Shown: piece by piece, positions 47,501-59,500 of the stretch
Numbering within the stretch: the stretch's first letter is position 1
Layout: each line of letters opens with the position of its first letter
DNA from: Nocardia xishanensis NBRC 101358
Lineage (GTDB): Bacteria > Actinomycetota > Actinomycetes > Mycobacteriales > Mycobacteriaceae
Direction of reading: 5' to 3'
DNA: 64,000 nucleotides
Assembly: GCF_001613365.1 (NCBI RefSeq)
Contig: NZ_BDCF01000029.1
Coordinates: forward strand, 1 to 64,000
The notes under the pieces: model-generated
Databases searched by the model: none
What the model saw: only the letters and a program-made list of their open reading frames with translations
Told to the model about the DNA's origin: nothing
Translations under genes and position numbers: made by a program

Positions 47501-50500
47501 CCGCCCATTCCGCGAAGGCAGCGGGGTCGGTCCGGCGCGCGATCCACTGCAGTCGATCCTCACCTGTCGGGGGAGCGAACTCATTCGCCAACGTCCGCAG
47601 GAACTCCGGCGAAACCGCGCCGCCGTCCGAGGACGCCGGACGCAGCATCGCCGCACGCATCGGAAGGGCAGGCAGGGGATCCGACACAATCGTGTCTTCG
47701 TCGAGCCCGGCGAGTTGCCGCTCGGTCGGATAGGCGGGCGCTGTCGAAGCGACCGTCGGGGGAACCCACTCAGCCCCGGTATCGGAGATTTGGTTGGCCA
47801 CGATCAGCCGATCGTCCACGGTGCGCACCAGCACCAGGCGCTGCAATACCGAGGGGTGTCCAGCCCAGTTCGTGGTGTGGACATCGTCGCCGTCGACGAT
47901 CGTCACAGCAACACCTATCACTTCCGTGGCCAGCTCGGCATCGATGCGAACGAGCTCGCCCGCGCCGAAGTCGTCGCGCTCGAACGGCCGCAGGTGTAGT
48001 GGTCGCTGGTTCCACAGGTATTGGACGAGGGTCCGCTCGTCGCGGTACTGGTCGTGCAGCCGGGCGCCGAACATCCGGATGATGGCTCCCGCGACGGTGC
48101 GACTGCCGTGATCCTCGGGATCGAGCCGATAAGACGACTCGGCGAGAAGATTCGTTTGCGCAACTGTCAGCACATGTTCCATAGGCGGCAGGATCGCCGT
48201 GGTCGACCGGTGCGTGAATTCGGGAACGGTTGCCTGGTAGTCGTTCCCCCCATGATGGAGCAAAGTGATCGTGGGAGTGTCCGCTGTCGGCTGTTGCGGG
48301 AAGAACCACTGCTCACGGACACCCTCCCCTGCCTGCTCGGAGACCACTCGCACGGACGCACCTGAAACATAGGCAAGCAACTGTGGCGCGATGTCCTCCA
48401 TCAGCTCGTCCCAGCTACCTGGAGTCCGCCAGTAGGCAGCGGCGCTCTCGGCGTCGGGGTCTCGAGACGTGTCAACGAGCTGTCGCGCCAACAGATCACG
48501 CAGCCACATGAAAGCATCCGCGCTCTGTCCCACCGAGTCACTCAGCAGTCGACCACCCGCCTGCACAGCCGCACGGAAGAACCCGTCTCCGTCGACAGGC
48601 ACATCGACAACGCGCAATCCCATTCCGCGCGCGTGGTTCGCCAGCGCTTCGGAACCCCGCGCCGGGACCGCGGCCCGCATCGACCGGTCCCACCCGATCA
48701 ACACGGTAACCTCCGGCCACTCGGAATCGCCATCGATGGTCGGGCTTCCATCCGGATGGATGACTCGCAAACGTATTTTGGTTTCCTGCGCCAACTTCGC
48801 CGAGCCCCATTGAGCCGGATCGCGCCCGTGCAGTCCACTCAGCGTGGCCCGAACCGCTTCGGGCACCTCTGGATTCGCGGCAGCGCTCCGCCGAACCGAC
48901 TCGAGCTGGGCGGTGTTCCCGCTATACGGCTCCGACGCGACCAGCCCGAACTGGTCCAGCACCTGCCGCTGCGGTCCGGTCGTTTCCTCGGGCCACGGTG
49001 TAGGCAGCAGCGATGCCGCGATGAAGGTGTCGAATCCCTCCTCCGCGAGATATCCGGAGAAGGTGACGCTGTCCATCACCGTCCCCCACCCGGGTGTTCG
49101 GGGGTCGAACACGACGAACTCGACGCGTCCGTCGTTCCGCCTGCCGCCTATCGCACCGATCACGCTGTGGCCCTTGCTGATCCAGTACCGGAGACGTTCC
49201 GGAGCGGACACCACACCTCTCCAGAAGCTCCCCGGCGACCGATGCACGGCAAGGATCGAGAATCTCCACCGCGAGAGGTAGTCGATCGCGAACCCCACCT
49301 GATCCTCGTCCGCCTCCCACTGGGCGTACATCAACCGGATCAGTGCGGCCTGAGATTCATCGCCCTGCTCGAAAAAGCCTGGAACAAAAGGGCGGCGACG
49401 ACGATCGGTCAGCCAGGTCAGCGTGAGCGCGTTGTCGGATGTGGCGATGGGGGCGCCGTCCTCCGGCACCTCGGGCGCGACCGCCAACGAATCGGGCCCG
49501 TTGAAAAGGGACGCCTGCGCATACGGCCGTCGCACCGACCATCTAACCGGCACCAGCGACAGAGGTCCCCCCGACACAGACGCCACGACGGTCCTCTCGC
49601 CAGCCTCCTCTGGCACCTCCTCGGGTGGCATGGTGCCGGGCAGGAGACCACCCCGACCGGCGTCGTAGGCAGGCGGCAGGCTGGATGACGGATGAGCCGA
49701 CAGATAGTTTCCGGTGGGCAGCGCCACCAGCACGACATCGCCGTCGTGGTAGTTCAAGGCGTACCCGGTCTCGAATTGCCGGACACTGCCCGCGGCGTGG
49801 TCGTCGACCACTCCGCTCCGGCGCACCACCCGGACGCGGATTCCGGCCTGTGCCAATTGCCGGATTCGCGAGTAAGGCACGACCAATCCCGCGCCATCCA
49901 CCGAGTCGGCCAACTGCAAGCCCGCATCCGACACAACGGTGTGCTGACCGGGGAACAGCCGTGACTGCGCCACCAGGACGCGGTCCACCTCGGTTGCCTC
50001 GAGGTACGCCACGAACTGCTCACGGGTCATCGCCAGAGGACTGCCGGGGGTGGTCGAGTCCGCGCCATGACGACGGTCGAATACGTGGAAGGTCCTGCCG
50101 TGGTTACTGAGGGTCGCGGTGGCGGCATGGTCGCCGCCGGCGATCCACAGCTGCCGGAGACCCTCGAAACTTCCCACCTCGAGCTCGGCCAGGAACTCTT
50201 GCCGGGACCGGAACACGGCCACCTCTCGATAGCCCGCACGGCCGAGGAAGCCGCGCGCGACCGCCGTCCGCTCGTCGAAACCGCGGGAGGCCGCATGGTG
50301 GTCGACCATCAAACCGATCAATCCGAATTGCCGGTCTCCCAGAGCGTCGAAGGGCCCGACGAAATTCCGCCGGTTGGTGAGCGAAGCCAACGCCCAGGCG
50401 TCGCTGGACCGGGCCAGAATCTCCGATCCCGCCGGTGCCTGCGCCGCGACTGTCAGTCCGAATTCGCCATCGCGGTACAGGTACAGCTCGTCGGCCCGCT

Positions 50501-53500
50501 GCCGCGGCTGGACCAACCACACCTTTCGCCGTGTGCCGTCGAACGTGGCGACCTCTATCAACCGGTCGTCATGGGCACTGTCTTCGGGTACCTCCGTCCC
50601 ATAGGCCAAGGGCGGCCGGTCGTCGCTGACGCGCTGCGTGTGCAGAAGCTCGGACCGCGCCGATTCGACGTAGATTGTCTCGGCGGACCCGAAGCCACCG
50701 GACTCGACCGAATATCGGTAAGCCTCGCCGTCGGCGTACTCCCTGATCAGGCCGCTGCGCTCGAGGACGATGATTATGGATCGTCCGTCCGTCGTCCTTT
50801 CCCGCAGAGCTGCGTCGTCGAACGGGATGGCGGGCGCGTCGGCCACGTCGCGCACCCGGAAATCGGAGTCCTCCAGGAAATCACGCTGTTCTTCGGTGAG
50901 CAGAACATGCATCGGGTCGAGCGGTGCCACGACCATACTGTCGAAACCACGACCCGCGAGGTGCTGGATGAATTCCGCCGAGGACATCTCCATCGGAGCG
51001 CGGAACTCATCCGCATCCGGAACGGAGAAGCCTAGGTCCATGACGGAGAACCGAAGCTCGTTCCCGCTCCAGTACGCGATCGCCGCGATCGCGTCGCCAC
51101 CACCCGCGATCCACAGCCGCCGGTCGGCCCTGATCCGCTCGGCCAGAAACTCTGTCGAGAGTTCGTGAGGCAAGGGGACCACCGCGAGATCCTGGTAACC
51201 CTGCCGACCCAGAACGCCCACGGCGAACGGCGCCCAGCGTTCGAACCGATCGGCCGCCACCTGCCTGTCGGGTGTCAGCTCGGCCGCATGCTGCTCGAGC
51301 ATCAACTCGATCAGGTCATCCCAGGCCTCGTCGCTCATATCGACGAAGTCCAGGACTGCCGACTCGTCGCCGATCAGCCAGGACAACGACTGCGCCGGAC
51401 CTGATCGAGCCAGGACCTCGATGTCCTGTGGCATCTCGGGGCCGATGGTCAACCGGCCATCAGCGCCACGGTAGAGATACACCTCACCGGTCTGCGCGGG
51501 GATCGGCAGTACCCGGACGCCGTATTCCGGGGGCGGAGCGAACTCCGCCGGATCGGGTACATAGCGCTGGAGGTCGGTCGGAGGAGCGGCCTGCCCCGCG
51601 GCTTGGCCCGCTGCCTGCCCCGCGGCCTGGCTCGCTGCCTGCCCCGCGGGCACGTAGCGTCCGCCTCCGGCCTCGACGATCATGACCACCCGCCGCGAGT
51701 TCGACGGATCGCTATCACCGTGCTCGGACACCGTGCCCTGGCGGGTGAGCACACGAATGGTCGCGCCGAGCGTCGAAGCGAGCCGATCCAGCGCTCCCGC
51801 ATCCCGCCGCGCAGCCCGTGACCGTGCCCAATATTCGGCGAACTCGTGCTGCCGCATCGGAGGCAACCAGCGGTGCGCGCCGTCGTCGGTATAGAAGAAC
51901 GGCTGACTCAGCGCGCGAGCGAGAGCACTGCGCATGCTTTCGGGCCGCGCTTGCGGCGCGATATCCCAGTTCGAGCCCTGCAACCGATCCCGCTGGGCGT
52001 CGTTCAACTCGAGACCGGGCCGACGCTGTAGCAGACGCCGGACCCGATCGCGCACGTTCCCGATCGTCGGCTCGGTGTCGAGCCCGCCGTTCGCCGATGC
52101 GGGGATCCGGCCGGTGGACTGGCTCTGGCCACCCCCGCGGAACGACAGCGCGGAACCATCGTCGGCGACCGCGTGTACAGCGGTACCCGAACCCGTCGGC
52201 AACGAACGGCTGAGCCGCACACCGTCCTCGTCCACCGCGACGTGATAGTGCCCCGCGCCGTCACCGGTCGCCCGCAACAACGTGTACACCGGCAGCCCGG
52301 GCCCATGGTGCAGAGATCTCGTCACGCCACCCGGATAGACAACATCCAGATTGAATTCGAAATCCCGCACCACATATGGCAGGAAGAACTCGGCCGCGGC
52401 ATCCCCGAACTCCCCATCCAGCAGCAGATCCTCCAACTGCCTCCGGAACTCGTCCCGCCGCACCTCCTCCGGCTCGCCTGCCTTGAAATCATCGAAGAAT
52501 TCATCCCATTCGCGGGCCGACCGCTGATACAACGCCTCCACGACCGCCGCTCGCAGATCCATGTGCGCGTCGTCGCCATCCATACGCAGCACCTCCGCCA
52601 GCGCATGGAACAAGCAGTTGCCGTCACCCGGCATCGACTTCCACACCCCGCCTTCGGGCGCGGAAACCCCCTCGACCACCGAACTCAACGTGTGGTAGCG
52701 CGGTCGAGCGCGGGTGACCGGATCGAATTCCAGCAGATGCACCGCCGGCGCGGCCGTGCCCGCCTGGGCGGCTGCGAGCCGGGCGGCGAGTTCTTGTTCG
52801 GCCAGCTCGAGCAACGTATCCACCGCGTACCGCTCGCGCGGTGATGCGGAGTCGGGGGCCGATACCCGCAATTCCGCCTCCAAATATGCCCGGTTGAGCG
52901 CATTTCGGACGACGGACGGAATCTCGTCCGAATCGCGCAACCGAGGGAAATCCAGAACAAGGCGACGCTGGAATTCCGACGACAGATCCGAGAAGTGCAG
53001 CCTGCTCCACCACTGGCGGCCGTGCTCGTTCCACCAGGTTGCCAGCTGCTGGGCTTGGTCAGGAAGCAGTGGCGCGGTATCGGCATCCCTGACCTCGGCA
53101 GGGAAGCCTGGGGGCACGATGCGGTCGTTGTCATCGACCGGATCCGGGTGCGCCCACAGATCCAATCTGTGCGACGGACGTACCCGCCCGGCCTCGAGCG
53201 ACTCACGCCATCTGCGGAGGTCGCGCTCCTGTCCCTCCAGCCGACGATGTTCCGCAGGCAACCACGGCTGCACCTGATCGGCATCCGCGCTGTTGTCTCG
53301 CTTGCTCAAGGCTATACGCTGCGCGTACAGCCACCACCGCCGTCTTTGGACTTCGGCGCGCTGCCGTTCCAGTTCACCGACCCGTTCGCGGACCGGGCCG
53401 TTGAGCCCCGAGTGCGTGGGGTCGAATTCCCTGCGTTTGAAATAGCTCGCGGTCCGAAGGCCGCGGCGGCGGAGCAGATCGAGGGCATAGTCGTTCATCT

Positions 53501-56500
53501 GCGGGGTCGGTCGGTAATGCCCACTGTGGTCGGTCATCGTCTTGAGCCGGCCATCGATTACCACGAGATAGCCAGCCGCGGTGACCGTCCGCCCTCCCAG
53601 GAAGGAGGAATGGAAGGTCACTGCCGTTGTCGTGCCCGAATACAGATTGCCGAACTCGTCCATGACGAACTTCGCTCCACCCGGAGCATGGAACGGGGCA
53701 CCGTCGCGCGCTTGATACAACCTGCCACCGGGACCTATGAACAGCCGATGCTGTTCACGTTCCTCGGGAGTCATGTAATGAGTCGGTCTGGCGAATACGA
53801 AGGGACTGATCTCGAGGCTGCTTCGGTCGATAACGGTCGATTCATCCACGTTGAACCGGGCCAGAAGTTCACGAACGGTCAATTCAGCCAGTCCGAGATT
53901 GCTCAGGGCATCGATCACGTTCGATTCGGACACGCCGAACGACTTCAGGAGACCACTCACATCGGATGCGTCGAAGCCGAGCGTGGTCAGGGCGACGATC
54001 ACATTCGATTCGGCCAAGCCGAGTCTCGTCAAAAAGTCGATGACATTCGACCCAGCCACGTCGAGTGTTGTCAGCGCACGCATCGGCCGGGTCTCGCCGG
54101 TGTAATTTCTGCCGAGCACGGCACCGTCGAGCAGCGGTACTTGCCGGGATGCCAGCACACGATCGAGCGGGGGCGGAATCTGCTCTGACGGTACCGCTCC
54201 CGGTACCGATGCCGCTGCGGGCTCGATCCGGCGCACCCCGGCCCAGAGCGAACCGTCGGCGTTCAATCCGATCTCGTAGTGACCGTTCGACAGCCGCAGA
54301 TGCAGGGTCGGGCGATGGGGGTCGTCCGTCCACTGAGGGGTCGGCGCGCCCTGTTCGTGCAGAACGAGGTTCGCACCGAATCGATCACCCGCCATGGTCA
54401 GCAATTCCTGCTTCGAGAGGCCGCCCGCGGACTCGGAACGCGAGTCGAACTCCGTCCCGACGTCCCGCAGATTCGCTATCGCCCAGCGCAATCTGTAGTC
54501 GATCTGCCGCAGGGACAAGTCGACCACCTGCCGGAACGCGTCGTCGAATTTCTGACGGAGTCCTTGTTCCCACACTCGTGAATGCGGGATCCTCGCCGGA
54601 TCGGTCGCGAATATCGCGTTGTAGGTCTGCCGACGGGCATGCTCTTTCGCATGGGAGACCATCAGATGTTCGGGTATGAACTTCTCCCGGTAGTACCGGA
54701 GATTGCCTTCGAGTTGATTGGCGAGTTCGTTTCGCAGGGTGAGCGGGTGGCCGAGGTTGAGGGTCAGCGCGAGTGCGGTGCACAACGGGTCCGTGCTGCT
54801 GGGCACCACGAACCAATCCGGTGGCATGGGGCGGGGATCCGATGGGAACTGGACCGATTCCGCGGAGGTCCGCGGCCCCGCACTCGCCGGCACGTCACCG
54901 GCGCTCTGCGACGCCGGCTGTTGTGGCTCCATGCCGATCTGCACTTCGCTCTCGTCGGTGAGCCAGCGCAGCTGCTTGAACACCGCGACCATCTTCGGGT
55001 CCAGCACAGCGAGATAGTCCGGCCCCGTCAGCGGACCGATGCCGAATACTCTGTTCAGATAGTTCGCGATGGTGCCGTGGCTGGTCTCTTCCGCGGGCTT
55101 ATACGTCCGCATCGCCATCGGGCCGCTGACGTAGGCCGCACTGCGAGCCAATGCCGGAACTTGGCCACGCGTCGTCGCTATGTCGCGAAGTTGGCGGATG
55201 ACATCCGGAGTCGCCTGCACCCCTTGGTCACGCAGGACTTCCAGCATCGTGCGATATTTGCCTTCGAGCGGTGTGAGCCCTCCTTGGTTGGTCTCGTAGT
55301 AGGCCAGTAACCGCAGCAGAGCGTCGAGCTTCGCACGGTCCGCCAGGATCGCGGTCCAGTCTTCCTCGTGGTACTGGTGGAGCAGTTTCTCCGGAATCGC
55401 GGTGACCAGATCCGCCAAATACCGTGATCTCGGTGATGCCACGATGAATTGGTTACCGAACCAGCCATGGTCGTACAGGCTGTCGACAACTCGCCGCACC
55501 CGTTCCGGCAGTGGAAACGCTTGCAATTGACCGTCATTCACCGCGCGCTGGTCTCGGAGCAGCGGCCCGAACATCGGTATGTCGTCCTCGTGCATGTACA
55601 TCGGCTCGAGAGCGGCGAGGTCGACCGCACCCGGTGCGAGGTCGACGTCGGCGTAGAGCCCACCCCGGTCGTACAGCACCGCGTAACGCGCGATGTCCGA
55701 GCTCAGGTTGAAGGCGCCTGTCCGGAGGCTCAATTCGAACGCGGCGGCAATCTCTTTGCCGAACACAGAGCCGATGAAGTCCTGGAGATGGTTTGCGACA
55801 TGGAGCGTGTCACCGAGAACGTTCGCGAGCTCCGGGTCGGCCAGCAGCTGTGTTCGCACCTGGTCGTAGCCGCTTTGCGTCCACAGCGTCAATTGCCAGT
55901 CCGAGCCGGCGGCGGATTTCACCCATTCCTTGACGTTCGCCAGCGCGGTCGCGCTCAGTTCACCGCCGAACCATGCGAAGTTCAGCTCCCTGGGCACTTC
56001 GTGTACCGAATTCTCGGTGGAAGCACCCGAATACTGTGTCAGCTGCGCCAACTCGCTGTGCAGCCACCGTCGGCCATTTTGCTGGAGCTTCCCGATCAGC
56101 AGTCGGGCGGGTGCGAGGGCTCCGCTCGCGACAAGGTGTCCGAGTTCTGCCCGCAGTTCCCCGAGTCGCACCGTGCGGCCGTGCACGGTTCCGGCGACGA
56201 GGTCGAGGAATTGGCGGTAGGTGGCACCGATATCCAAGGTGGAGAACGCTATCCCGTGTGCTTCGAGATCGTCGAGCATATCGAGAAGTAGCAGCCGGTG
56301 ATCCTTGATCACGGCCCGGCTGTCGCCGTGGAATGTGGCTAGCAGGGCGTCCACGTGCCCGACGTTCACAGCCGTGGAATTGTCGATGATCTGCCGATCA
56401 CGCAGCAGGTCGGTCAGCCGCTCGATGGTGGTCAGCATTCGAGCTTCCGAAGCCGCGTCTGCGCGGACCGGACCGACCAGATCGTCCCGGAGCTGTCGCA

Positions 56501-59500
56501 GCGCCCGCGACCAAGGCTCCGGGATCACGACGGCGTCGGAATTCCAATCCGGTGGCAGCGAGTGGACCAGTGGTTCCTCGCCCCCGGCCTGCGAAGCACG
56601 CGGCCGACGCCGCATGCTGACGCCGAACCAGCCGGGCCGACCAGTGGAAGGTGCTGGTGACTTGGATCGGCCTGTATTCGCGATCCACCGCTGGAACCGA
56701 TCCACCCCGTCACCGAAAATCCGTCTCCGCGACTCGCCGGCATCGCCGCCACGCGACGGCTGTGACCGCGCGGCCCCTGCGGGCACCGTCGACTGCTGGT
56801 TTTCGCCCTGGGCATCGGCATTCACCCCGGTCGGCTCCGACGTATCGACCCTGATATTCAAGGGAGACAGCAACTCGCCTGCCTCGACCGCCGCCTGCGC
56901 GGTCGGCAGCAACGCAGGCGCGGCGATCGAATCGGCGGATCCGGGCGTTGCGGCCTCGGGCTCGAGAGGGTGCTGCGACTTATCGAGATTGCCCGGAAGT
57001 CCAGCCGACTCCCTACGCACCGCCCGGTGCACCGTGACGACGTAACAGCCACGAGTCAGCCCATAGTGCGTGCGCACGGCCTCCCAGGAATCGAAGGTCG
57101 CGAGTCCACCGGTCCTCGGGTCGTACACCGCCAACATGCCTGCGGGCGTCACGACAGCGGCGAGCACGTCGACGGGAGCCTTGCCTGCGACAGAAGGGTT
57201 CCCGAACAACAACGCGGTTCCCGGCGCGGGCTCGTCGATCGTCGAGCGCCCCTTCGAGATATCGATGCCGGGACCCAGCACTCGCCGCAGAAGGTCGGCC
57301 CGATCGCGATCGCTTCGGGCAGACCAGAACACCTGCCGATCGATCTGCTCCTGAAGGTACTCTTCGGACGCGCCGACCAGGGACGGCAACTGCTCGGGCA
57401 GACCGGTGTCCGGCGATATGCCGATGCTCTCCGGCGACGTCACCGACTCCACGAACTTCAACGCGAGCGCGGCGTTGAAACGTTCGTGCTGGGCGTGGCC
57501 CCCCGAACGACTCACAGATGGTGCCGTGGTGGCCAGGTATCCCTTGCCTGCCGAACGCAGCCTCAGATACGGATTGGACGCGATGTGCGGAGCGGCCGGC
57601 TGAAGTCTGAACTCGACACTCACCCGGCCGCCGTCGCTCACGGGAGCCGACAAGCCCGCCGGAACGGACGCGCGCCGCGAGTCGACGACGAGATGAGTCA
57701 GGTCGCTTCGCTCCAGAGCGAGGGCGGCCGTATGAAGCCCGTGGGCGTCCGCGACATCTCCGGTCGCCGGGTCGTAGGACGTCACCTCGTTCGTGCCGAC
57801 CACCAGCGCGTGAACGTCTCCACTGGCAGTTCGGTATATCAACCGCACACCCGGTCGAATCACGGCATTCCAGTCCGACGGCATCGAGATCGCCGTGAAC
57901 GGCTGTTCGTCCGGCATCCCCATCAGCCGAGCCAGTGAACGCATCCGGTCGCCGACCGACCTCGACCCGTAGTGTTGGACCATCTCTTTCCACTCGGCCG
58001 TGTCGACCGAATCGCCGGCTCGCCCGAAAAGCAGCCAGCGGGCGGCGAATTCGATGTTCAGGAGAGTTCGGTTCGGTGCGGTGCGGGTGCCGAGGGCCGG
58101 GTCCTCCGTAAGTGACCGAGCATCTGCAGTGCTGGTCGAGTCGATCCGGGGCGATGCCTGCACCGGATCGGTCGGGATTGCGAAACCGTTTGTTGCCGCC
58201 GCGGCGCGGCTACCCGAAGGCGGGCGTTGTTGGTCGGCCGCGCCGTTCGTCAGCCCAGGTTCGCGGTGTACCGGGCCGGTGTCATTCGCCGCGGCGACAC
58301 GTGTTTCACCGTCGAATGGGGACTGCGATTCCAGACTGCGGTTCGTGAACAGCGCCTGGGTCACCCCTTCATGCTCGAAGAGGTGGGTGACATCGTCGAG
58401 GGTGCCGGACGACCATTCGGCCGGCGCTCCGCTGCCTGCGAGGTCCCACACACCACGTTCGGGGAACCACAGGAAGCGAGCCTTCTCCTCGTCTCCGAGC
58501 ACCATCATGGTGGCTTGGATCGAATGACTCTTGTCCAGAGCCCGTCTGGTCAATTCTGTCGGGTTCTCCCCGAGGTGCCGCAAGATGCGCTCGTCATCCC
58601 AACGCGGGTACTCCTGCGGTGTCGCCGGTGTCGCGGCCGCCTCGTTCGACGAATCGGCGTCGGTGTGCTCGATGGATTCCGAGCTTGCAGACGCTCGGGG
58701 AGCCGGTATCGGCGGCGGCGAGTCATGTTGCGGCGTACTGCCGGTGAGCGGGGGCGCGTTCGCCGAGTAGACGCCCGGTTTCCGCGAACTCAGGATGTGT
58801 TGTTCGACCGCTGCCTTCTGTTGTGGAGTGGCGATCTTCCGCAGCTCGTCTTCGGCCGCCTTCAGCTCGTTCTCGGCCGCACGCAGCGCACTATCCGCCT
58901 TGTCGACCCGCGACTCGTTTTCCCTCGTCTGTTCGCTTTCGTGTGCTTTCGATGCCGCTTCGTGCTCGTTCGTGGCGTTTCTGTACTCGGCCGTGGCCTT
59001 CTCATACCTCGTGACGATCACCTTGACGGCCGCGTGCGGTGCTCTACTGCGGAAGTCCTCGGGTGAGATGTAGTGCCTGGCCTCACCCGGCGTGCCACCG
59101 TCCTCCCATCCTTTGGTCGGATCGCCGCTGCGTGCGGTGCGGTTCTCGACCTGGTGGTTCACTCGTTCCGAATAGGCCGGGCCGCCGCTGATCTTGACCT
59201 GGAGTCCGCCGCTCTCGATGGCGTCCCTGACCGGGGTGATGTCGGTTCCGCGGCCGAGGAGCTTATTGCCGATCAGGATCTTTCCCAATCCACCGGCGGC
59301 ATCGGTCAGTTCGGTGAGGCTCTGGTACGCGGCGTCCTTGTTGTTGAATCCGTCGACCCACGCGACGTCGATCACGTCATAGGCGACCTCGAGGCCGCGC
59401 GAGTCCGCCGCAGCTCTCAGTGCCTGGGCCAGGCGTGCGGCATCGGCGTTGTCCATGGCGACGACGAGCTGCGGGCGGCCCTCCTGCACCAATTTCCCGT

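Noticed and set aside
44820..47999. A 1059-residue open frame on the plus strand inside the giant gene
   Set aside because: It is antisense to well-supported OTU-like and calpain-like modules, is rich in Arg/His/Gly, lacks a ribosome site and matches no family; long antisense frames are expected in GC-rich DNA.
51800..52100. A further OTU-like module near RLQGSNWDIAPQARPESM
   Set aside because: It resembles the start of OTU-adjacent segments, but neither a Cys nor a His landmark is present.
57600..58100. Possible protein-glutaminase (Tox-PL) module in the giant protein
   Set aside because: The segment has an alpha/beta pattern (VRLIYRTASGDVHALVVGTN) but no catalytic Cys could be placed, so the call is not supported.
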